From a virus, in IMG/VR virus record IMGVR_UViG_3300028025_000353, positions 1 to 25,934 of that record: DNA of 25,934 nt. One strand, given 5' to 3'. Of this stretch, positions 7,362-14,159 are shown one piece after another. The position numbers and the translations under genes are program-made. Positions within the stretch are counted from its first letter, which is position 1, and every line of letters starts with the position of its first letter. The notes under the pieces were generated by a model. The model did no database searches. It was not told the origin of the DNA and was given only the letters and a program-made list of their open reading frames with translations.

Positions 7362-7390
7362 ATTATACACGCCTGTATGGTGTATGTCAA
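7362..7390 (-). promoter_or_regulatory. Perfect consensus sigma70 promoter
   Basis: On the - strand TTGACA (7385-7390), a 17-base spacer and TATAAT (7362-7367) match consensus at all 12 positions. The spacer begins TACACCA, close to the TTCACCA of the other perfect promoter in the window (17289-17317). It drives the dsbA-like gene, the membrane protein and possibly gene 43. An inverted repeat ATACAC/GTGTAT also lies in the spacer/-10 region. Confidence 0.8.
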
Positions 7391-7405
7391 TGGTTTTGAC
7401 AAAGA

Positions 7406-7642
7406 TTATTTAGGTTGGCGTGCCGCGTATAATGCCGCAGTTGCCATTTGGTCTTTCTTTTCTGGAGTCTTGTTTTTAAACTGACGATACTGATTTGGAT
7501 TAGCAGTTTGGAAACGTTCTTTCCAATAGTCTAGCGACATCTCTGGTTTTAGTTTTGGTTGCGGTCCAATTTTTTTAATTGGTTCTGTAGCAGGAGCCTG
7601 TGCTGGTTCGGCAGCAGGGTCTTGAGGTTCCTGCTCACTTAC
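7406..7642 (-). CDS. C-terminal extension reached by -1 frameshift from the upstream modular protein
   Basis: This open frame encodes 78 residues, starting VSEQEPQDPAAEP and ending MATAALYAARQPK. It has no ATG in its first 34 codons. It starts as a Pro/Ala-rich linker and ends in a compact charged domain (MSLDYWKERF onward). It lies in the -1 frame relative to the 455-aa gene and is entered exactly by slipping on the A_AAA_AAG heptamer before that gene's TAA, giving a 533-aa fusion. An internal ATG at 7540 could in principle start a 44-aa protein, but it has only weak AGAG directly adjacent. The alternative is a sequencing or real indel in the A6 run. Confidence 0.6.
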   Translation of the reverse strand, partial: VSEQEPQDPAAEPAQAPATEPIKKIGPQPKLKPEMSLDYWKERFQTANPNQYRQFKNKTPEKKDQMATAALYAARQPK

Positions 7643-7659
7643 TTTTTTGCAAGTTCCTC
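7613..7659 (-). promoter_or_regulatory. Programmed -1 frameshift signal
   Basis: The codons GCA AAA AAG TAA contain the in-phase slippery heptamer A_AAA_AAG (7642-7648), the same as in E. coli dnaX. A Shine-Dalgarno-like GAGG lies seven bases upstream (7656-7659). A stem AGCAGG/CCTGCT (7630-7635 with 7613-7618, 11-nt loop) starts six bases downstream. A second partner (TCCTGCT at 7589-7595) could form a 7-bp alternative stem. Confidence 0.65.
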
Positions 7660-9006
7660 AACTTTGGCTCTTAGAGATTCAAAATATGGATCTGCACTTT
7701 CTTTCTTGTGGCTCTTGTAGCCTTTGTTTTTCATGGACCATGCTAGTGCAAATGGATTATCGATTTCGTCGTGCTTCTTCATTGCCTTAACAGTTTTTTC
7801 CCAACCTGGAGGAGCAACTTCTGCTACACTCTCTGATGGGTTCTCACCTGTTGGATGAACAGTTGCGTTCTTACCTTTGGCCTTTAATGATCTAGCAATG
7901 TTTTCAGCTTGGCGTTGATCTGCAAATACTTTCCAAGTCTTTCCGTCGATTGCTACTGCATAGTTATTTGTTTCGTGTGCTAGTTCTTGTCCTAGCCCTC
8001 TATGATCTGGACCACGACCCATTCCACTTACACTACTTGCATAATCTCTATCATATGCTGATGAACTACCACGCATTCTACCAAAGCCTTCTACTTGTGG
8101 ATCAACACCCATTTCTTTTTGACTTTGTAGATAATCCCAAACGCCTACTAACATCATTTCTGCTTTGGCAATTTTCTCTTGAACCCATTCTGGTAGGTTG
8201 TCTTTATCATCAATGGTCTTTAACAATCCCATAACTGCTCTTGCTGAAGTTAGTAGGTTATTATGTGCCATGCCAGCTTCATCATCATACTCACCATTAA
8301 AGCCTTCCGCCACACCTTGGCCTAATACTTGTTTTACTAACAGTTGGGGAGCAAACTCCATACCACCTGCTAATTCTCTTGCGGCTGCTAATACTGCCTC
8401 TGGAGTAGGTTTTAATCTTTTTTCTTCGACATCTCTGCGAAGTTTTGTAATAAGGGACTGTGCGTCATAACCTAATCCGCCAATACCTTCTGCCACGCCT
8501 TCTTTATACGGCATTGGATTACGCATATCTCTTAACTTGCGGACCATAGTATTTAAGTCACTTAAATTTACGCTGCCAGCATCGGCAAGATCGTCATTTC
8601 TAATTAACCCAATAGAGAATTGTTTGCGGTTCTTGTAAAAATACAATTTATTAAAAGTTGTGCCAAAATAGTCAGCACCATAATGATTGAGGACCTTCTG
8701 AGCAGTTCGCATTGGCACAGTTTCTGCTACACCTTCTGCCATTTCTTTATTCTTATGCTTTACGTCACCTTGTTTAGCAGCCTTCTTCTTGTCCTTGTGC
8801 TGACCAGCACCGCCCATCTTAGCGTTTTTAGCAACAAAGTTGCGAGGCTTAGGTGTCTCTTTTTTCTCTTGTGCAAGAATACTATCACTGCGTTTTTTAC
8901 CTGGGGCTGTAGCAACAACTCCGGCACTAGTAGCACCCGCAGTGGCAGTTTCTAAAACATAACGTGTATCGTTATTATCTTTTATTTTTTTGAATTCGCT
9001 GGTCAT
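7639..9006 (-). CDS. Modular virion/head-associated protein with repeated VAE sites
   Basis: This 455-aa protein is built of short domains joined by linkers. The N-terminal region (1-90) has ATAGATSAG, PRNFVAKNAKMGGAG and a Lys-rich tail (KDKKKAAKQGDVKHKNK). Domains follow at about 99-160, 178-230 and 236-300 (a helical unit with LPEWVQEKIAKAEMML), then 346-390 (NNYAVAIDGKTWKVF) and 398-440 (PPGWEKTVKAMKKH). Boundaries carry VAE at 93-95, 171-173, 232-234 and 394-396, usually as (G)VAEG, resembling sites of a T4-type prohead protease, which cuts after (L/I)xE. I recall such modules in other aquatic phage proteins, without known function. ATG overlaps the upstream stop (ATGA). The gene ends on a slippery heptamer giving a 78-residue extension. 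A role as an internal head protein is inferred. Confidence 0.7.
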   Translation of the reverse strand: MTSEFKKIKDNNDTRYVLETATAGATSAGVVATAPGKKRSDSILAQEKKETPKPRNFVAKNAKMGGAGQHKDKKKAAKQGDVKHKNKEMAEGVAETVPMRTAQKVLNHYGADYFGTTFNKLYFYKNRKQFSIGLIRNDDLADAGSVNLSDLNTMVRKLRDMRNPMPYKEGVAEGIGGLGYDAQSLITKLRRDVEEKRLKPTPEAVLAAARELAGGMEFAPQLLVKQVLGQGVAEGFNGEYDDEAGMAHNNLLTSARAVMGLLKTIDDKDNLPEWVQEKIAKAEMMLVGVWDYLQSQKEMGVDPQVEGFGRMRGSSSAYDRDYASSVSGMGRGPDHRGLGQELAHETNNYAVAIDGKTWKVFADQRQAENIARSLKAKGKNATVHPTGENPSESVAEVAPPGWEKTVKAMKKHDEIDNPFALAWSMKNKGYKSHKKESADPYFESLRAKVEELAKK

Positions 9007-9371
9007 TTTGTTTTATTCCAATTTGATACAGGGCTTACTGTATTAGTACTGTTTAGTTCTTTACTACTCATGTCGCCGTGGTTAAGATCTTTATAATCAG
9101 CACCTGCAAGTTTGTATGCTTGTTTAAGCATATCGGCTTCTACTTTAGTATAGGGAGCGGTTAGTTTTCTCTTACCAATCCAGCTTAGGTAATCTACATC
9201 GGGATTGTTAGTGCCGTCACACATTGCGGCTGCAAGTCCTACCCTGTTAAAGGTGTAATCACTGTTAGCTTTTTCTGCATCGCTGAATACGTGCAGGCCC
9301 CGTGTAGAGTTTTGTTGTCTCTTTGACAACTTTCCTGCCTTACGTTCAGTGATAAGTTCGAGTATCTTCAT
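9003..9371 (-). CDS. Conserved phage protein with head-targeting-like N-terminus
   Basis: This 122-aa protein begins MKILELITE|RKAGKL, a short amphipathic helix ending in I-T-E, which resembles the capsid-targeting peptides of T4 internal head proteins cleaved after (L/I)xE by the prohead protease. The mature part is basic (KLSKRQQNSTRGLHVF) and mostly helical, with Asp/Gly-rich loops. No enzyme motif is visible. I recall related short proteins in T4-like phages, function unknown. It sits six bases downstream of the 86-aa gene and overlaps the next gene by ATGA, within the head-protein block. Packaging into the capsid is inferred from the N-terminus only. Confidence 0.7.
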   Translation of the reverse strand: MKILELITERKAGKLSKRQQNSTRGLHVFSDAEKANSDYTFNRVGLAAAMCDGTNNPDVDYLSWIGKRKLTAPYTKVEADMLKQAYKLAGADYKDLNHGDMSSKELNSTNTVSPVSNWNKTK

Positions 9372-9377
9372 AATGTA

Positions 9378-9638
9378 TTATTTACCACCGCCGAACCATA
9401 ACTTAAACCATTCATCGGTGCCCGGTTTAATGCCTTGTTCTCGCTGTATCTGTCCTTTACTACTACCTAAAACAGGCTGTTTAAGTGTAGCATTGTATTC
9501 TGCAAGCCGAGCTTGTCCACCTAATCCTCCCATAATACTAACAGCTTTTAAGGCATGTATAGGGTCATCTGCGGCAAGGTACGCATCATCTCCGCTGTCT
9601 TGCGGAACATCATTTGCGGTTATTCTGTACTGCTTCAT
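9378..9638 (-). CDS. Small hypothetical protein of the head block
   Basis: This 86-aa protein begins MKQYRITANDVPQD and carries an AYLAADDPIHALKA helix and a Gly-rich middle (IMGGLGGQARL). Its C-terminus, PGTDEWFKLWFGGGK, recalls the end of the Pol-beta-type nucleotidyltransferase in the same operon (EGSQEWFRFLIDHIL). It overlaps the end of the adenylyltransferase gene by 29 bases in another frame and has no strong ribosome-binding site, so it is probably expressed by coupling. Function is unknown. Confidence 0.6.
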   Translation of the reverse strand: MKQYRITANDVPQDSGDDAYLAADDPIHALKAVSIMGGLGGQARLAEYNATLKQPVLGSSKGQIQREQGIKPGTDEWFKLWFGGGK

Positions 9639-10827
9639 TGACGATAATCTTATTGATTAAGTTATCCATGATATTTTCCACGCCTTCGCTGACAGGAACG
9701 CAGTTGTTAACTCTAACCCCGCCCTTCATTTTTGTTCCAGACTTGCGATAACCCTTCCAGCATTTAGGATCTAATCGTTGTTTTTCTTCTGCTAATCCTG
9801 GAATAGGATGTAAGCCTTTAGGAACTTCGCCAGTCCAGTGTTGTGAGCCTGGTTTAGATGGTAAATCTCTTATAGCGTTATCTTCTGCTAGTTCGCATAA
9901 TTTAGTATGATGTAAGAATATTGTACTACCGCAATCATAACAAGGATAGTTATCTGTTGGATCTTCTCCGTCATCACCGCTGGCAAATTCATTCACACCT
10001 TTAGCATCGTTGGCAAACTGTTTCTTAGTTGCTTTAACAATGCCACTGAAGCGTTTGTTTGCACGTTCAGTATCGCCTGCCTTATCTGCGGCACTGGCAT
10101 CGGCAGCCGCTGCCTTTTTATAACGACCTAACAAGTCATTGGATAATTCGTTAACAGGAGCAGCCTTGGCTTTTTTAGGTTTAGGAGCACTCATAGCAGT
10201 CATGCGTTCTTTGGCCTTTGCCATTAGATCACGCACATCATCATCGCTGACCTGCGGATTCATAGCATCACGCCATACTTGGAATTGTTCTTCTTCACTC
10301 TTAGTAGGATCCATTAATACTGCTCTCATAGGAGTAGCACGTGGACCTTCTTCGCCTGCACTTGGATCACTGGTTTCTTGACGACTGATAACATCTAATG
10401 TATCAAACTTATAAGGAACATTACCTGCCTTGTCTGGCTTGCCGTTATAGTTCTTTAGGTATTGAAACGCTTTAACTTGATCAGCACCTAGTACAATAGT
10501 AGCACTGGTGTAACCTTGACGATTTAAATCTGATAGTACTCTAGTTAAATCTGGAATTTCATCTGTGGCAGTTTGGAAAATATGACCTTGTTCTGGGAAT
10601 ACTTTTTTATAGATGGCTAGTTTTTCTTCTGGAGTAATAGGGTCATCCTTGCCCACTGTACGACTAACAACAAAGTAAGGATCAGCACCTAATTGATTTG
10701 CATGAGTAATAACACTACTGGCTAGGTACATATGACCTTTGTGGCCCATACCTCTACCCCAACCAACAACTGCGGCCTTGCCTTCTCCGGTTCTCGCCAG
10801 TGCTTCAAAAATATTTCTTAAAAACAT
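9610..10827 (-). CDS. HxGH-type adenylyl/cytidylyltransferase fused to Cys-containing C-terminal region
   Basis: With ATG at 10827 the protein is 405 aa. This start lies one base after the upstream stop, has AGGAAAG ahead of it, and gives the N-terminus MFLRNIFE|AL with a head-targeting-like IFE site; an upstream start at 10971 would overlap the ligase-like gene by 143 bases. Residues 20-33 (VGWGRGMGHKGHMY) contain the nucleotide-binding HxGH motif (29-32). ATIVLGADQ and PRATPMRAV provide the later strand and SxTxxR-like motifs of NMNAT-type nucleotidyltransferases. The C-terminal third holds CYDCG, a further Cys (KLCEL) and DPKCWKGYRKSGTK with VNNCVP, possible metal or structural Cys sites. 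The substrate (NMN, pantetheine phosphate or other) cannot be told. It is the third nucleotidyl-transfer enzyme in a row. Confidence 0.75.
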   Translation of the reverse strand: MFLRNIFEALARTGEGKAAVVGWGRGMGHKGHMYLASSVITHANQLGADPYFVVSRTVGKDDPITPEEKLAIYKKVFPEQGHIFQTATDEIPDLTRVLSDLNRQGYTSATIVLGADQVKAFQYLKNYNGKPDKAGNVPYKFDTLDVISRQETSDPSAGEEGPRATPMRAVLMDPTKSEEEQFQVWRDAMNPQVSDDDVRDLMAKAKERMTAMSAPKPKKAKAAPVNELSNDLLGRYKKAAAADASAADKAGDTERANKRFSGIVKATKKQFANDAKGVNEFASGDDGEDPTDNYPCYDCGSTIFLHHTKLCELAEDNAIRDLPSKPGSQHWTGEVPKGLHPIPGLAEEKQRLDPKCWKGYRKSGTKMKGGVRVNNCVPVSEGVENIMDNLINKIIVNEAVQNNRK

Positions 10828-10828
10828 A

Positions 10829-11968
10829 TTAGTCTTTCCTTGGTGCCCAGTTTGCTTGGTCAATTGCTTTAACAAATTGTCCAGGTAGGTCACGTTTAAA
10901 CGGTGTCCCCGGATGTGCCTGTACATAACCTTCTGGCTTAGTTTGACGGATACCGCCGTGTGTACCTGCACTTAATTTATTGATCAATTGTAGTTTTTCT
11001 CTGCTTAATAAATCTACACTGTGTAGTACAGCGTTTAGTCCGTTTTGGTCTGCAAGAATCTTCTGTGCTTGACCTGCACTTACATTAGCAGTGACCCAGT
11101 CTTGGAACTTGTCCTTGACTCCTGGTATGCGTAGATTTTGATTATAGAATTTATAAAGGATATCACCTGGCTTGCTTAGTCCTGGCTTGGGTGCAAGGAA
11201 AGCATCAATAGCGGCAGCATTAGCAGTGATATACTGTTCAGCAGCCGCTAGTCCTTTGTCCTCTACGCCCGGCGCTTTCTCAACGTAGGTTGTACCTTGT
11301 ACAATAACATCTGGGGTACTTAGTGCTTCTGCATTTGGATAACGACCTTCTTCACTACTACCCAATGAATCATAGAAGCCTGTAACTGCAACCATAACTT
11401 TGGCATTCTTAATACGTTTGCCTAAGTCACTGGCTACAGGAATGTGGAAAGCTGTGATGTTGGGAGTAAAATCGTATTCTTGTGTTTGTGGATTTAACTG
11501 TGCAGGCTTGCTTGGGTAGAATAATAGTCCACCTTCAACATAACCTTTTTCTGGACTTACCTTTTCAAAGTAGGGCCATAAGTCCATCATCTCTTGTGCA
11601 AATGCTTGACGTTGCGGCATCTGTTCGGGAGTTGCTTTGCCTGTACCTAGTACAAAGTTCTTAATATCTTCTGGACTGTACATTGCTGTAGGAACACCTG
11701 GACTGACTTCGGTCTTACCGCGCTTTAAATATTCCCAAGCGTTCTTTGGAATCATTGAGAAGCGGCCTTGCTCATCCTTGCCCCAGTACATGACAGGACT
11801 GCCATCCCATTTCAATTCAATAGTGCTGCCTTGTGTCCCCATGCTTTGCAATCTTTCAACAGCATGTAGGCCTCCGGTACTACCGTTGGTAAACACCAAA
11901 TCTTCAATGTGCTGGTACTTGCGACCTATTGCGGCAGCGGCTTCAATGATTAGTTCACGTATCTTCAT
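10829..11968 (-). CDS. KxDG ligase/nucleotidyltransferase-like phage protein with head-targeting N-terminus
   Basis: This 379-aa protein begins MKIRELIIE|AAAAIG, an ideal T4-like capsid-targeting peptide ending in (L/I)xE. IELKWDGSPVMYWG (50-63) has the K-x-D-G arrangement (Lys53, Asp55, Gly56) of motif I of ATP-dependent DNA/RNA ligases. GYVEGGLLFYP (142-152) could supply the motif III glutamate, and NITAFHIPV (170-178) resembles the following strand. Later ligase motifs (IV, V) are not obvious, so it may be a divergent or repurposed nucleotidyltransferase. I recall this as a widespread phage family of unknown function. It is coupled on both sides: ATGA overlap with the Pol-beta-type gene upstream and one base before the HxGH enzyme. 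Activity is inferred from motif I only. Confidence 0.6.
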   Translation of the reverse strand: MKIRELIIEAAAAIGRKYQHIEDLVFTNGSTGGLHAVERLQSMGTQGSTIELKWDGSPVMYWGKDEQGRFSMIPKNAWEYLKRGKTEVSPGVPTAMYSPEDIKNFVLGTGKATPEQMPQRQAFAQEMMDLWPYFEKVSPEKGYVEGGLLFYPSKPAQLNPQTQEYDFTPNITAFHIPVASDLGKRIKNAKVMVAVTGFYDSLGSSEEGRYPNAEALSTPDVIVQGTTYVEKAPGVEDKGLAAAEQYITANAAAIDAFLAPKPGLSKPGDILYKFYNQNLRIPGVKDKFQDWVTANVSAGQAQKILADQNGLNAVLHSVDLLSREKLQLINKLSAGTHGGIRQTKPEGYVQAHPGTPFKRDLPGQFVKAIDQANWAPRKD

Positions 11969-12696
11969 AGGATGTGATCAATTAAGAATCTAAACCATTC
12001 TTGACTGCCTTCTTTAAGGTCAGCACCTGGGAAGTATTTGTCTCTAATGGCAACATACTTTTGTGGATATGGTTTAAGTGCGGCTAATACTCGTTGTGGA
12101 TTGCCCATGTCTGCGGCAGAGGCAGTTGGTCCAATAATGATTTTAGCAATCTCGTCTTTGTTATTTGTGACTAATTCTTTAGTTGTACGATCAACAAGTC
12201 CTTTATATGGACTCATCATAAGACTTTCATGGCCTTCAGCTTTACTCATATTGGCTAAGTCGGCCCATATACCATGAAGTGTGCCACCTTTCATGTTAGG
12301 ATCGCTGTAGTCATGTGTATGTAGTGGTTGAGCAGCAGCGGCATTTTCTACTGCCATTAAATCAACTTGTACTACGTCTTGTGTGCTACCAATTGGAATA
12401 CCAACGTGAATACTAACACCTGTACGTGCGGCAAATAAACCTTTGCTCTTAAAATAATCTTCTAAGGCTTTACGACTTAGTTTCAATTCTTTAGCTGGGA
12501 ACGCTGTCATCAATTCGCCAGCATCAATAAGTGCGTCAATATCACTGCTGACTTCTTTGTGTCCTGCTGATCCGATAGGGTATAGATTCAATCCCTGCGG
12601 AAGAATCTTTTTTAGGTTAGCCATTACTAAAGGAAAATTTGCCTTTTGTAATTCAACTGCGTTTGGTACTACGTTTCCGCCTTCATTTAATTGCAT
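11965..12696 (-). CDS. Pol-beta-superfamily nucleotidyltransferase
   Basis: The 243-aa protein shows the minimal signature of this superfamily. YPIGSAGHKEVSSDIDALID has Gly-Ser at 42-43 followed by Asp52 and Asp54 of the DxD metal pair, and QDVVQVDLM carries the third Asp (Asp112). Relatives add nucleotides to RNA or proteins or modify antibiotics, so the acceptor here is unknown. It begins MQLNE|GGN, an LNE site like that of a prohead-protease target placed at the very start. Its C-terminus contains GSQEWFRF, related to the end of the 86-aa protein in the same operon. It is coupled by ATGA to the ligase-like gene. Toxin-antitoxin membership is unlikely because no small partner lies beside it. 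Confidence 0.75.
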   Translation of the reverse strand: MQLNEGGNVVPNAVELQKANFPLVMANLKKILPQGLNLYPIGSAGHKEVSSDIDALIDAGELMTAFPAKELKLSRKALEDYFKSKGLFAARTGVSIHVGIPIGSTQDVVQVDLMAVENAAAAQPLHTHDYSDPNMKGGTLHGIWADLANMSKAEGHESLMMSPYKGLVDRTTKELVTNNKDEIAKIIIGPTASAADMGNPQRVLAALKPYPQKYVAIRDKYFPGADLKEGSQEWFRFLIDHIL

Positions 12697-12700
12697 GTTA

Positions 12701-13060
12701 TTACCCTAACTTATACTTGTCTGCTTGAATGTCATCATAGAAGTGGTCGTGTATACGTTGACATAAACTTTCTCTAACTTCTTTAGGAAACATCTTACCT
12801 AATTTTCCTGTCATCTTTTTATCTTGATAATATTCTTTACATCCCTTTTCGACCATAGGCATGTATAATTCTAAGACCATCTCCGGAGCGCACTCTTTTA
12901 AATTTTTTAATTTTTTAGCAATAGGAAAGAAATAGTCTTTATGTAATTTATCGTGGTCAAGAATATACCAGAATAATTCATCTTCAAATTTTGGATTATC
13001 CTTATTCTTTTTTTGATAATCCAAATCCATGGGCTTGTTAAAAAATTCGAGTAGTTTCAT
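12701..13060 (-). CDS. Hypothetical helical protein of the head block
   Basis: This 119-aa protein starts MKLLEFFNKPMDLD, similar in position and character to the head-targeting leaders of its neighbours but without a clear (L/I)xE site. The rest is predicted helical and rich in Lys, Asp, Met and aromatic residues (FWYILDHDKLHKDYFFPIAKKL, of which the His/Asp pairs have no recognised catalytic pattern). Two short Cys-containing helices follow. No strong ribosome-binding site is seen. It lies five bases or fewer from the genes on both sides. Function is unknown; virion association is inferred from neighbours. Confidence 0.65.
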   Translation of the reverse strand: MKLLEFFNKPMDLDYQKKNKDNPKFEDELFWYILDHDKLHKDYFFPIAKKLKNLKECAPEMVLELYMPMVEKGCKEYYQDKKMTGKLGKMFPKEVRESLCQRIHDHFYDDIQADKYKLG

Positions 13061-13066
13061 AAGATA

Positions 13067-13462
13067 TTAGTGATTATATTGGATTGATGTAACAGCGCCT
13101 TCTTCAATTTGTATGCAGCCTCTAACCCATACAAAGTTGCCTGTAAAATTAAAGAGATCAACACTGGATTGTGTTCTAGTATCAAATTCTGTATATCTTA
13201 CATCTGTATTTGATACTGTAAACCAGTCTGATGATACTGGCTCCGATGCCAGTGTGGCCTGCATAGTAACAGTACCAATAAAATATTGAGTAGTATTATA
13301 GGCTACTGTATGGAATCCGTCACTTCCGCCGAAGTATCCGTCTCCTTTAACTCGATCGCTGTAGTAGACAACGACACCTGTTCCGGTATTTGGATAATCT
13401 ACAAGAACCGTGTTGGTACCACTTGTAGTATGAAAAATGAGATTTTGACTTAGTGCTGGCAT
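13067..13462 (-). CDS. Probable virion structural protein (beta-rich)
   Basis: This 131-aa protein is dominated by Thr/Ser/Val-rich beta strands, with GDGYFGGSDGFHTV at about 40-53, a TVTMQATLA strand and NFTGNFVWVRG near the end. It resembles small beta-sandwich proteins found in T4-like and other tailed phages that I recall as structural, although I cannot name the exact family. There is no signal peptide or membrane segment. It lies at the head of the block of head/virion proteins, ten bases after the 228-aa unknown gene. A TATAAATA-like element overlaps the junction but is too close to the ATG to be convincing. Confidence 0.6.
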   Translation of the reverse strand: MPALSQNLIFHTTSGTNTVLVDYPNTGTGVVVYYSDRVKGDGYFGGSDGFHTVAYNTTQYFIGTVTMQATLASEPVSSDWFTVSNTDVRYTEFDTRTQSSVDLFNFTGNFVWVRGCIQIEEGAVTSIQYNH

Positions 13463-13472
13463 AATACGTTAT

Positions 13473-14159
13473 TTATGCCACTAATACGTTCTCCCGTAAG
13501 ATGAACTCTTCTGTCTTTTTAACGTATCCACTTAGATATAAACCTACCATACTCAGCATTTTATCGTCTATAACATACATAAACGGGTCTTGTGCATAGT
13601 GTCTAGCACCTACAAGCCATCGAAAGCTAGTTTCGCTGATTAACAAACTGTTCCCGTACTTGTTTGCCCATGTTACAAACGCTGATCTCTTGTCTGCAGG
13701 AAATCTACTCTTAAAAAATACCCTATATTTGTACATATCTTTAGGGTATGTATCGCATAGAATCTTCTTATGCCCGTTGCTCAACAAGAATTCGAGTTCT
13801 TCCTGTGTAGTTGGCCCGCTGATTTTCTTAACCCAGTAACTAACTGCATCATCAATTTCTTCAAGTACCTTAGGATCCTTACAGAATAAGTTGAAGTGAC
13901 TACCTTCAACTCTAATCTGTATATCCTCTTTTCTATCTAAAAATGGCTCTACAGCATCAATAAATGATAAAAACGTTTTAGCATCTAAGATTCTAGACTC
14001 ATACTGATTAAAGCGCATGCCTTTGCCAGTTTCGCACCACTGTCTGCAAAGACCTACACCACTATGTACTACCCTAGAAGCACCCGCTTGGATGCACTCT
14101 ACTTTGTAGGGCCATTTATTAAAGAATAGCTTACTGGACTTCAGCTTTTTGATTATCAT
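13473..14159 (-). CDS. Conserved hypothetical protein downstream of the ClpA-like gene
   Basis: This is a 228-aa protein with no motif I can assign. It begins with a Lys-rich strand (MIIKKLKSSKLFFNKWPYK) and contains CRQWCETGKG at about 38-47, then alternating helices and strands. The last 60 residues are well structured (SETSFRWLVGARHY, DDKMLSMVGLYLSGYVKK). I recall related proteins in aquatic phages, all uncharacterised. It overlaps the end of the ClpA-like gene by 29 bases in another frame, with AAAGG seven bases ahead of its ATG inside that gene, so it should be co-expressed with the chaperone pair. Candidate roles include an adaptor or substrate for the unfoldase, purely by position. Confidence 0.65.
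   Translation of the reverse strand: MIIKKLKSSKLFFNKWPYKVECIQAGASRVVHSGVGLCRQWCETGKGMRFNQYESRILDAKTFLSFIDAVEPFLDRKEDIQIRVEGSHFNLFCKDPKVLEEIDDAVSYWVKKISGPTTQEELEFLLSNGHKKILCDTYPKDMYKYRVFFKSRFPADKRSAFVTWANKYGNSLLISETSFRWLVGARHYAQDPFMYVIDDKMLSMVGLYLSGYVKKTEEFILRENVLVA

Noticed and set aside
7507-7540. Independent 44-aa gene starting at ATG 7540
   Set aside because: The frame is open and linker-like for 34 codons upstream right back to the slippery site, and the ribosome site is poor; frameshifting explains the reading frame better.
10828-10971. Upstream in-frame start that would lengthen the HxGH enzyme by 48 residues
   Set aside because: It overlaps the ligase-like gene by 143 bases; the ATG at 10827 has a ribosome site, one-base spacing and a targeting-type N-terminus.
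13470-13477. CATAAATA on the - strand, one mismatch from the T4 late promoter element
   Set aside because: Transcription would start almost on the next ATG (13462), leaving no leader, and it contains the stop codon of the upstream gene; kept only as a remark.
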